Shown one piece after another: positions 53,130-60,940 of a stretch of 64,000 bases of DNA; position 1 is the stretch's first letter; each line of letters starts with the position of its first letter. A program made the position numbers and the translations under genes. A model generated the notes under the pieces. It saw only the letters and a program-made list of their open reading frames with translations. It was not told the DNA's origin and searched no databases. Origin of the DNA: Allohahella sp002354735 (GTDB taxonomy: Bacteria > Pseudomonadota > Gammaproteobacteria > Pseudomonadales > Oleiphilaceae); the NCBI RefSeq assembly GCF_047946665.1, contig NZ_CP172312.1, positions 4,278,001-4,342,000 on the forward strand. The letters are read 5' to 3'.

Positions 53130-55403
53130 TCAGGCCTCCAATGCTTTAAGGATATCTTGCGGACGCATAGGAATGGTCCGTAAGCGGGCCCCCGTTGCAT
53201 GGAAAATCGCGTTGCCAATGGCCGGCGCCACACCGATGACGCCCGGCTCGCCAAGGCCCACAGGCATGTGATCGTTTGCTACGAATTCGATATCGAGTTC
53301 GGGAACCTGATGCATCCGCATCGGCGTGTAGGTATCAAGATTCCGATCACGAGGCAGGCCATTTTCAATCTCGGTACCTTCGTGAATGGCCATTGAGGCG
53401 CCCCATAGGATGGCGCCCTCTGCCTGGGCAAGCGCGCCGTCCGGATGCGCCAGGGTGCCCGCATCTATACTCGCCCAGATATGCTGCAAGGTGATCTCGC
53501 CCGTGCTACGGTCCACACGCACTTGCGCGACGGTCGCTATCCAGGTGGGCATGCCGCGCTCCTGACCAGCGGTGAGAGAGATACCCATCCCCGTGCCCTC
53601 AGGAAGATTTTTCCGCTCGGCCCATCCCGACTTCTTCACCACACGGTCGAGCACCTCGCGCAGACGCGCAGCACCGCCCACAGCGTGTGGTGCTTCACCG
53701 GCGTTGCGGCCCGTGGCATTCAGCAGGGAACGGCGGAAAGCCGCCGGGTCCTGTCCAAGCTTGTTGGCGATCTCGTCAATATGGGTTTCAACAGCCCATA
53801 ACGTGAAACCCGGTGCCACCGACCGCAGGTTGCCTGGCAAGAAGGTTTCATGCACCTTCTCGTTTTTGACAGCGCGAACACGCATCGACTCGGCGGTATA
53901 CCAGTGATCCGCGCCGCTGATCGAGAATGGATCGATCTTGCCGCCTTTGACGCCGTCAGCAAGAAAGGCAGGTGCAATCGGTGCAGTGGCCCAGCCTGAA
54001 GCACAAGCGTGATCGTAGGCCTGCAGGGCGCCGTTTTTATCAGTCACTGATCTGACTTTGTGTACGGTTGGCGAGCGGGGGCAGTCGAACCGTGTGTCAT
54101 CTGGGCGAGCCATGACCATCTTGACCGGGCGGCCAATGGCTTTTGCTGTGAGTGCGGCAGGGACCACAAAATCACAGAACAAACGTCGCCCGAATCCGCC
54201 ACCCAGATAAGACGTCTCGAACACGAGATTCGCCTGGTCGATCTCCAGCGCCTTGGCCACAAGAGGTAGCGTTAGGGACTGCCATTGATTCCCCGCGTGC
54301 ACGCGCCAGGTCTCACCATCCTGCCACACCAGGGCGTTACCTGGCTCGAGCTGCATGTGCAGCACAGTGTGGGTCTGGTAGATCCCTTCGTGCACCTTCT
54401 CGGCAGCATCGAGCACCGCGTCAGGCTCGCCCTCGAGCATGAACAGCGCCCCGGCGGCTTTGTCGTTGACCAAACGTTCGCCCTCGGCAAGCAGGTCGGC
54501 CTCGCTCATATTTCTGCCCGAGCCACCTTCCCAGGTGACCTTGAGCGCATCAACAGCTTTCGAAGCCGCGGTCCAGCTTTTGGCGACTACGACCAGCCAG
54601 CCCTGACAGGTGTCTGTAGGGTCCTTTAGCTCAACGGTCTGTATGTAGCCTGGGATCTTCTTCGCGGCGGAGTCGTCCCAGTTCTTGACCTTGCTACCAA
54701 AGCGGACCGGCGGCATCACCGGCCGGGCATACACCATGCCTTTGACGGTTCGATCGATGCCGTAGATCGCGCTGCCATCGACTTTCGCAGGGACATCGCG
54801 AGCCACGGTGTCCCGGTTTAACAGTCGCCGCTCAGACGCGGGTTTGAGTTTGATCGCCTTGAGCTCATCATCGGTAAACTCTCGGTTGACGGCGCCGCGG
54901 GCGACAAGCTCGCCGTAACTGATCGACTGCTCCCCGTGGATCACCTTGCTCGCACGCGCCATGCATTCAGCAGCAGGCACGCCCATTTCGCGCGCGCCTG
55001 CATCGATGAGAGCCATGCGCCCAGCTGCGCCAGCTCGGCTGAAAGCGAAGAAATTGTGATTGACCGACCACGATCCACCAGTGACCATATAGCCCCACTT
55101 CGGGTCGGTATCGACATGAACGAATTCGACGTCGTCCCAGTCGGCCTCCAGTTCCTCGGCGATGACCCGGGACAGCGCCGTACCAACGTGCTGTCCCATC
55201 TCGGCCATGTGGATATGCATGGTGATCTTGCCATCGGGCCCAATTGCATACCACACCGTCGGCTGAAACCCTTCACCCATGGATCGTCCAACGGGGACTT
55301 GTCCGAAAGCCAGGCCGCCGCCCATAAGACCAGTGGTCACACCAGCCCCTGCCAGGGCGAGAAACCAACGGCGAGTCATCAAGAAATTCGAGTCCTGGGT
55401 CAT
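53130..55403 (-). CDS. iorB: Molybdopterin-binding beta subunit, isoquinoline 1-oxidoreductase type
   Basis: A 757-residue member of the xanthine dehydrogenase family (IorB-like). It begins with a twin-arginine signal (MTRRWFLALAGAGVTTG), so the folded enzyme is exported. Hallmarks include GQHVGTALSRVIAEELEADW, GSWSVNHNF, SYLGGGFGRRLFCDFV (molybdopterin contact) and GEPGVIGVAPAIGNAIFHA with the catalytic Glu in GEPG. It oxidises aldehydes or N-heterocycles by adding oxygen from water. ATG at 55403 overlaps the TGA of the alpha subunit gene. Confidence 0.9.
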   Translation of the reverse strand: MTQDSNFLMTRRWFLALAGAGVTTGLMGGGLAFGQVPVGRSMGEGFQPTVWYAIGPDGKITMHIHMAEMGQHVGTALSRVIAEELEADWDDVEFVHVDTDPKWGYMVTGGSWSVNHNFFAFSRAGAAGRMALIDAGAREMGVPAAECMARASKVIHGEQSISYGELVARGAVNREFTDDELKAIKLKPASERRLLNRDTVARDVPAKVDGSAIYGIDRTVKGMVYARPVMPPVRFGSKVKNWDDSAAKKIPGYIQTVELKDPTDTCQGWLVVVAKSWTAASKAVDALKVTWEGGSGRNMSEADLLAEGERLVNDKAAGALFMLEGEPDAVLDAAEKVHEGIYQTHTVLHMQLEPGNALVWQDGETWRVHAGNQWQSLTLPLVAKALEIDQANLVFETSYLGGGFGRRLFCDFVVPAALTAKAIGRPVKMVMARPDDTRFDCPRSPTVHKVRSVTDKNGALQAYDHACASGWATAPIAPAFLADGVKGGKIDPFSISGADHWYTAESMRVRAVKNEKVHETFLPGNLRSVAPGFTLWAVETHIDEIANKLGQDPAAFRRSLLNATGRNAGEAPHAVGGAARLREVLDRVVKKSGWAERKNLPEGTGMGISLTAGQERGMPTWIATVAQVRVDRSTGEITLQHIWASIDAGTLAHPDGALAQAEGAILWGASMAIHEGTEIENGLPRDRNLDTYTPMRMHQVPELDIEFVANDHMPVGLGEPGVIGVAPAIGNAIFHATGARLRTIPMRPQDILKALEA

Positions 55404-55888
55404 GAGTTGCCCCCTCCGGTCTGGGATGCAGAGGCGAGCTTGATCGCTTTGCGGATCCGGATGTATGCCATGCAGCGACACAGATTGCCGGCCATGCCCG
55501 CAGTGATTTCTTCGTCTGTAGGCTCTGGACTTTCGGCGAGTAACGCGACCGCCTGCATGATCTGGCCGGACTGGCAGTAGCCGCATTGTGGCGCCTGTGC
55601 CTCTATCCAGGCCGTTTGAACCGGATGGAGTTCACCCTCGCCCAGACCGGCGGAGGCGGGGAGACCTTCGATGGTTGTGACTTCAGAACCATCGAGTGTA
55701 GAGATGGGCGTGACACAGGATCTACGCGCCTGGCCGTTGACGTGAACGGTGCAAGCGCCGCACTGCGCAATGCCGCAGCCAAACTTTGTGCCAGTCAGGC
55801 CAAGTTCGTCTCGCAACACCCAGAGCAGCGGCGTATCGTCCGGCACGTCGACTTCAACTGCTTTCTTATTCAGCTTGAATTTGATCAA
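55400..55888 (-). CDS. iorA: 2Fe-2S alpha subunit, isoquinoline 1-oxidoreductase type
   Basis: A 162-residue protein with the two [2Fe-2S] sites of this family: CGIAQCGACTVHVNG (plant-type) and CGYCQSGQIMQ with LCRCMAYIRIRKAI (xanthine-dehydrogenase type). It passes electrons from the molybdenum site. The start is a TTG at 55888, seven bases after AGGAGG; the longer frame to 56005 has no family match in its N-terminus. It carries no signal and probably rides out with the Tat-exported beta subunit. Confidence 0.9.
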   Translation of the reverse strand: MIKFKLNKKAVEVDVPDDTPLLWVLRDELGLTGTKFGCGIAQCGACTVHVNGQARRSCVTPISTLDGSEVTTIEGLPASAGLGEGELHPVQTAWIEAQAPQCGYCQSGQIMQAVALLAESPEPTDEEITAGMAGNLCRCMAYIRIRKAIKLASASQTGGGNS

Positions 55889-56393
55889 GTTCTGTCCTCC
55901 TATTGGTGACGCGACGTCAGCAGGGAGAAAGCAAGTTGTCAGCTCTACTAGGCGCGAGACACATGAACTATTTGTAAGGTAATGCGTCGAGATCCACGGA
56001 GTCAATTCAGATCGGTATTTATTTACCAGGAGATAGGGCGGGAGGCCAAGCGCTTATCGGTTTGGAGGGAGACAGACGCTCAGCCACGGTCACGTCGTCT
56101 GGGGGAGATCCTGGCTATGTCTCAGAGAACAGTACGCAACACCATCTCGGAGGCATTGTTGCTGGTGAACAGCCCAAATATCGATATGCAAACGAGGGCG
56201 GCGTACAGGGTGAGATCGAAAGAGGTAACAAGGGACTGCTTGGTCATTCGTGCTGGGGTCCGGAAGATGGCTTGAAAGTGCGCGCAGGGTACTGCCGGAG
56301 TGGTCAGCAAACAACCACTGTGGACGCATCGTCATGGAGTTATTGTTTGCAAGTGTGGGTGACGAAATGTGTCTGGCTTGGCGCCATCGATTT

Positions 56394-56429
56394 ACGATAA
56401 TTATCGTCCGGCGCGATAATTAACGATAC
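56394..56429. promoter_or_regulatory. CGATAA-type palindromes in the long gap before iorA
   Basis: Perfect 14-base palindrome ACGATAATTATCGT (56394-56407), then GCGATAATTAACGATAC (56413-56429). It resembles the GTGATAA palindromes at 44526 and 48241 in type. The gap 55889-56453 otherwise has no gene I can support: open frames on both strands lack ribosome sites and family features. Confidence 0.45.
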
Positions 56430-56453
56430 ATGCCGGTCTTCTTGTTCGTTTAC

Positions 56454-57248
56454 TCAGATAGACATCGCCTGCGTAGCCGCACTGTTGTGGCTGCGGCTTC
56501 GTCTGAAGCTCACACCCGCATAACCGGCAATCCCCGACAAAAATAGCCATGCTGCTGCAGGCAGTGGAACCGGGGTGACATCGTCTGCTAGCCCAGCTTC
56601 ATCCAGAGACTGCAGCGCAACCTGAATGTTATAAGACTTTATAGTGCCGTTAGCATCTGCATACGAGGCTAACATCACCAATTTGCTACCAGACAACAGA
56701 TAGGCGCCGTCGTTCAGTAAACTCTCTCCTGTCGCGATTGCATTTGCGTTCACGCTGCCAGGTGCGAGCTTTGCTTCAATCCGCGTATTGAAGCACCAAT
56801 CATTGCTTGGTTTTAGGTAACTTGCATAGCAAGTCGCACCTATCTGATCTTCCTTGCCGGAGCGATTATCGGAGAATACGAGCGAATTTTGTCTCGAGTA
56901 GGTGTTGAACGACAGCTTATCGAAGGATCTGGGGTCGGAGGCTGAGGGTGCCGTACTCTCGAAAGGGAGAGGATAGTCGAAGATCACGTCGATCCAGCTT
57001 ACGCCCCATCCGGTTGGATATGACGTTTGAGTGCCGGTCTGTTTTGGTGTCCCCGCCAAGCTGTAATTGAGTGAGATTGTGCCGCTTACGAGAGGCCTGT
57101 ACGCAGTCGACTCGTAACCGAAAAGGGTGGCGTCACCGACGGTAAGCGCGCCTGAAAAATTCAATGTTACTGGAACAGCATAACTCTGTGAGCATGCTAG
57201 TGAGGCTGCAAGCAAGCCGACAGCTTTGATTTTATTTATTGTTTTCAA
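56454..57248 (-). CDS. VPLPA-CTERM sorted exported protein
   Basis: A 264-residue protein. Signal peptide (AVGLLAASLACSQSYA), a beta-rich body (VTLNFSGALTVGDATLFGYE, GTISLNYSLAG) with four cysteines, and tail VPLPAAAWLFLSGIAGYAG then RRSRSH: the canonical VPLPA sorting signal. The start is a TTG at 57248, five bases after AAAGGA. It is a third exosortase-type substrate in the window, unrelated in body to the other two. No function known. Confidence 0.78.
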   Translation of the reverse strand: MKTINKIKAVGLLAASLACSQSYAVPVTLNFSGALTVGDATLFGYESTAYRPLVSGTISLNYSLAGTPKQTGTQTSYPTGWGVSWIDVIFDYPLPFESTAPSASDPRSFDKLSFNTYSRQNSLVFSDNRSGKEDQIGATCYASYLKPSNDWCFNTRIEAKLAPGSVNANAIATGESLLNDGAYLLSGSKLVMLASYADANGTIKSYNIQVALQSLDEAGLADDVTPVPLPAAAWLFLSGIAGYAGVSFRRSRSHNSAATQAMSI

Positions 57249-57633
57249 GAGAGTCCTTTCTTTATCGAGGGGCTTTTTTAGAAGATAAGAGGTCCAGCGT
57301 GGTGGCTCAATCGAGATGAGCCGGGACTGTGAAGTAGTTCTCGGAACCTGGAGCTTCGGCTCAAAAATCGTCACTCATCGGCTGCGACCGATCCGATGGT
57401 AGGGGCATCCATTACAAGAGCTCAGTGTGCAGCACGTTCTTTCGATGCCATTGCAGGAACTCCGGATGGGGTCGACTTCGGGAGTCGTCGGGCAGTATCA
57501 ATTCGCGCCCGGAGTGTATAAGGCTTATCAGTCCTTTAGGTAAGCTGCGCTTGAGGGCTCCAAATCATTGACCTGGTTATCTCCACATAGGGGAGACGGT
57601 ATGCTGTTCGATCAGATGGTTGCAGGTGGGGTC
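57249..57633. other. Gene-poor gap
   Basis: Between the VPLPA protein start and the end of the helicase relic. A 50-codon minus frame at 57412-57564 without a start codon (it contains GRELILPDDSRSRPHPEFLQ) reads like protein but matches nothing I know; it may be a relic. No promoter, repeat or RNA is evident. Confidence 0.4.
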
Positions 57634-59420
57634 TTAGTCGAAGACGGGTCCGGCGGGCGCGTTTTCAGTAAAGATTTCGGCTTTAACCGCAAACTCAGCC
57701 AGCCCACGATAGTTCATCGTCTGGCCGATCAAAGCCTGCGGCTTGTGCAGAAAGCTATGGTGGTTACCAATGAAGTCCAGCACCACCACATGCGTCTTCT
57801 CCGGCTCTGCCTTGCGAAGGCCACGACTGAACTGCTGCAGAAACAGAATCTTGGACTCGGTGGGACGCAGCATCATGATGGTGTCGATGGCTGGTAGATC
57901 CACGCCCTCGTTGAAGAGATCGACCGAGAAGATGACCTGAAGCTGATTGCTCTCGAGGTCTTCTAGCGCCTTGCCACGAGACAGCGCAGAGCCTGTATAC
58001 ACCGCAGCAGCCCTCACGCCAGATTTGTTGAACTGCTCGGCCATGAACTCGGCGTGAGCCTTGGAGACGCAGAAGGCGAGGGTGCGGCGCTGGCCCTCTG
58101 AGCGCCAGATTCGCAGTGCATGACGAGCACGGCCGAGCGTAGCCAGCTTCACGGAGAGTAGGTGGGGGTCGAACTTGCCAGAGCGCCAGGGGATCTCCGT
58201 GTAGTCGACGCTCTCGTCATAAATGCCGTGGTAGCGAAAAGGCGCCAGCAGGTTCTCGTGAATGCCGCGAAACAGATTGCACTCGAAGACCAGGTTGTCA
58301 TCACACAGCGACAGGATGTCAGACTGATCCGTCCGGTCGGGTGTCGCAGTCAGCCCCAGCAGGAAGCGTGGCGTGAAGTGATTCAGCAGACGGTGCTGGG
58401 TTGGTGTTAGCTCGGCGCGGCCGCATGGTGAAACTCATCCACCACGATGTAGTCGAAGTGCGTCGTCGCGAACTGTTCGAGATGCGCCGAGCGACCAATG
58501 GTTTGTATGGACGCACACAGCACATCGACGTCGACATCCCGTTGCTGCCCCTTGTAGAAGCCAACCCGCAGGCCTTCGCCGATGCACACAAATGTCGCCG
58601 CCGCCTGATGCAGAATCTCTTCCCGGTGCGCGACGAACAGCACGCGTTTGGCCTGAGAGGCTTTCACATCGAAGGCCGCAAGCCAGGTCTTACCCAAACC
58701 CGTCGCCAAGACGACCAGACCACGACGATAGCCATGAAGGCGTGACTCATCGAGCGCCGCCAGAGCCTCCACTTGCACCGATGTCGGCGTTGGCGGCTGC
58801 ACGATCTCATGACTACCTGGCGCGACAGACGTGGCGGGTGGTCGCCTACGCAGTTCATACTCATCGATCCGACGATGCGTGAGGGATACGGCACGCGGAT
58901 GAGCGAATAGCTGATTGAACTGGTGCTGAGTCGCCAGAAAGCCATCATCACCGGGATAGCAGATACGATAGTTCCACTCCAGGCCATCTTTGAGCGCTTG
59001 CCGGCTGATATTGCTGGAGCCGATAAAGGCCTCGCCGACGAGACCAACATTGCTGCCGCCTTGCCCGAGCTGATGAACGAAAAGGTAAGTCTTCAGGTGA
59101 AAGCTCGTGCCAGGGGCGCACTCGTAGACTTTGACCTCAGCACCGGATTGCTGCAGGAGCATCAGCTCGCGTAGCGCCTGAGGATCAGTGATGCCAAAGT
59201 AATCGCTGGTGAGAATGCGAACCTGCACATTGTCGCGGGTGAGGACGCTTTGGAGATCGTCCCGAAGGAGTTCCAGGCCAGCGCGCTGAATGAAGGCCAC
59301 TGCCATATCGACTCTAACGGCACGATTGATGGCATTGCAAAGCCAGGGGAGAATGTGATCTGTGGGGCCGCCCGTGATGAGCTGGCCAGTGTACTCGTCT
59401 GGCTTCGGTTCGCTCTTCAC
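57634..59420 (-). pseudogene. PLD-SF2 helicase gene with frameshift and short C-terminus
   Basis: Two frames make one protein. The first (from GTG 59420) has a phospholipase D-like nuclease part (about 20-195, FHLKTYLFV and FIGSSNISRQALKDG) and the start of an SF2 helicase (ATGLGKTWLAA, VLFVAHREEI, YIVVDEFHHA), then stops at 58407. The second frame, from about 58420, resumes in register at LTPTQHRLLNHFTPRFLLGL, with TATPDRTD, DLFNEGVDLPAIDTIMML and QFSRGLRKAEPEKTHVVVLD, ending at 57634. One base missing near GCGGCCGCGCCGAG (58405-58420) explains the break. Relatives usually continue with a further C-terminal domain (DUF3427), absent here. The last member of the island in this window. Confidence 0.8.
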
Positions 59421-59464
59421 AAGCTGCGCCGACTCAGCCCGAACATCTCAACTAGCGGCACACG

Positions 59465-59557
59465 CTACCCCTTCTTGCGAAAAACGATCGTTTCCCAGGA
59501 TACGGCACTGCGCTGAAGCTTGTCATCTGTGCAAACGGTTAGGTGAACTGTTGACGA
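59465..59557 (-). pseudogene. C-terminal scrap of a second SAM methyltransferase
   Basis: About 30 codons ending TAG at 59465-59467: TDDKLQRSAVSWETIVFRKK matches SDKLLRAAVGWETLVLRKK at the C-terminus of the methyltransferase at 60265-60897. The rest of this copy is gone; it meets the end of the membrane-protein gene. It points to a duplication or recombination between methyltransferase genes at this spot. Confidence 0.6.
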
Positions 59558-59586
59558 AGGTTTTGCACGGATGCTCGCAGAGTGTC

Positions 59587-60252
59587 TTAATTTGCGTTGC
59601 CGAGCACGAGGCTGCAGGGCTTCCCGTCTTTAGTGACATAGTTAGCCTCAGCCAAGGCTTTTTTTAGCCGTGTTGCCATTCGAAACGCTTTAAAGTCTTT
59701 TAGCAGGTAACCAGCTACAACTACGCAGAGGCTGAGTCCAGAAACAGCCAGAAGTATGCTCAGCAGCGACGTGGGTGCGAGAAGAATTCCGAACGCCCAG
59801 ATGACCCCTATAACAAAAATAAAAATCGCTGAAGCTAGGGAATACCCGGCAAACCACTTGTCCCGCAGCTTAACTTCGACTGAGAGGGTGTGGTCTGAAT
59901 AGCCGTCCACATAATAAGCGAGTAAGCGTAAGTCTTTTATGGAGTAGCACCCAGATGTGTAAAGAAGCATAAGTGCGTTGGCTTTGACGGGTGAGGTACG
60001 CAGGCCTGAAACTAGCCGGAATATTTCGTTGTCTCGGAGAAGATCAATAAATTGTAACTGGAGATCGCCTTGAGAAATTTTCTCAGCGAGCTCGGCGATT
60101 CGGTTCAGATATCGCCTGCGCACGTAGATTTCGTAGAAGTCGAAGTTGCTTCCAGCAAGCTTTACTACAATAGGTCCACCTATCAGAAAGATAAACGCTA
60201 TTTGAGCTGAGTAGGGGAGCTTGGTCCACTCTGAGATCAACGCACTCTCCAT
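59587..60252 (-). CDS. Membrane protein of the MazG-DUF2075 operon, unknown family
   Basis: A 221-residue protein: an N-terminal helix (SAQIAFIFLIGGPIVVKLAG), a soluble helical domain (about 40-135, NRIAELAEKISQGDLQLQFIDLLRD, a LSVEVKLRDKW end), then two more helices (AGYSLASAIFIFVIGVIWAFG, SLLSILLAVSGLSLCVVVAG) and a basic cytoplasmic tail. No domain known. Twelve bases after the methyltransferase gene, with AAGGGG before the ATG. G+C in sampled lines is 43-48%, below the window average, consistent with transfer. Membrane effectors are common last genes in defence operons, which is suggestive only. Confidence 0.7.
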   Translation of the reverse strand: MESALISEWTKLPYSAQIAFIFLIGGPIVVKLAGSNFDFYEIYVRRRYLNRIAELAEKISQGDLQLQFIDLLRDNEIFRLVSGLRTSPVKANALMLLYTSGCYSIKDLRLLAYYVDGYSDHTLSVEVKLRDKWFAGYSLASAIFIFVIGVIWAFGILLAPTSLLSILLAVSGLSLCVVVAGYLLKDFKAFRMATRLKKALAEANYVTKDGKPCSLVLGNAN

Positions 60253-60264
60253 CGTACTTTCCCC

Positions 60265-60897
60265 TTAAGCAATGTTGGACAATTTTTTACGCAGGACAAG
60301 GGTCTCCCACCCTACGGCTGCACGAAGCAATTTATCGCTTTCTGTGATATGACAAATTGTTTCAAGCCCTTCACTCTCGGCCATTGCTTTGAGAGAGATG
60401 CTATCGGTTTCATAGAAAATGCGCTCATCGTGACTTGGCCCATGACGGAGGGTAATAACGATAAGTCCCCCCGAAGTAAGCAGGCGAGAAAGCCGTGTGA
60501 GTGCTTTCCGCTGAGATAAGTGATCCAAGTGCATCCAAACTGCAGAAGCTAGGATGAGTTGAATCGGGTGGCCTATAGCTTTCAAAAAATCGGTGGTAAC
60601 CGGTAAAAGGGGAAGTTCATCATCCAGCCATGCGATATCTTGCTGGGCGGTAGCAGACTTGCCGAGGTCACGAAGACCGACTGCTGGCTCAATGGCGATC
60701 ACTTTCCAACCAAGTTGGGCCAGCGCTGAGGCGTCACGACCACTTCCTGCGCCAACATCGAGCGCGTATTTTGCCTGTCCTTCTGGATTGTCCTCAATCA
60801 GATGAAGCCAGCTACCATGGACATCCGCAAATTCCAGCTGTCGATATTGTTTGAAGAAGTGTTCAGCTTTTTCACTGTAGATACTTGGGCGGTCCAT
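60265..60897 (-). CDS. Class I SAM-dependent methyltransferase
   Basis: A 210-residue methyltransferase with the SAM motif LDVGAGSGRDASALAQLGW, an acidic loop (VIAIEPA) and a motif IV-like ILASAVWMHLDH. No DNA-specificity region is seen, so a small-molecule, protein or RNA target is more likely than DNA. The start ATG at 60897 follows AGGAG. It lies 43 bases after the DUF2075 fusion gene. A C-terminal scrap of a close relative lies at 59465-59557. Confidence 0.83.
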   Translation of the reverse strand: MDRPSIYSEKAEHFFKQYRQLEFADVHGSWLHLIEDNPEGQAKYALDVGAGSGRDASALAQLGWKVIAIEPAVGLRDLGKSATAQQDIAWLDDELPLLPVTTDFLKAIGHPIQLILASAVWMHLDHLSQRKALTRLSRLLTSGGLIVITLRHGPSHDERIFYETDSISLKAMAESEGLETICHITESDKLLRAAVGWETLVLRKKLSNIA

Positions 60898-60940
60898 GGA
60901 GCTCCTGCTGGGTCGAGACCCGGTCGAAAGAATTGTGCCG

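Noticed and set aside
56122..56310. Small hydrophobic minus-strand frame in the 55.9-56.4 kb gap
   Set aside because: One plausible helix but no ribosome site, no family likeness and overlapping frames on both strands.
57412..57564. Fifty-codon minus-strand frame
   Set aside because: Protein-like composition but no start codon and no recognised family; noted only as a possible relic.
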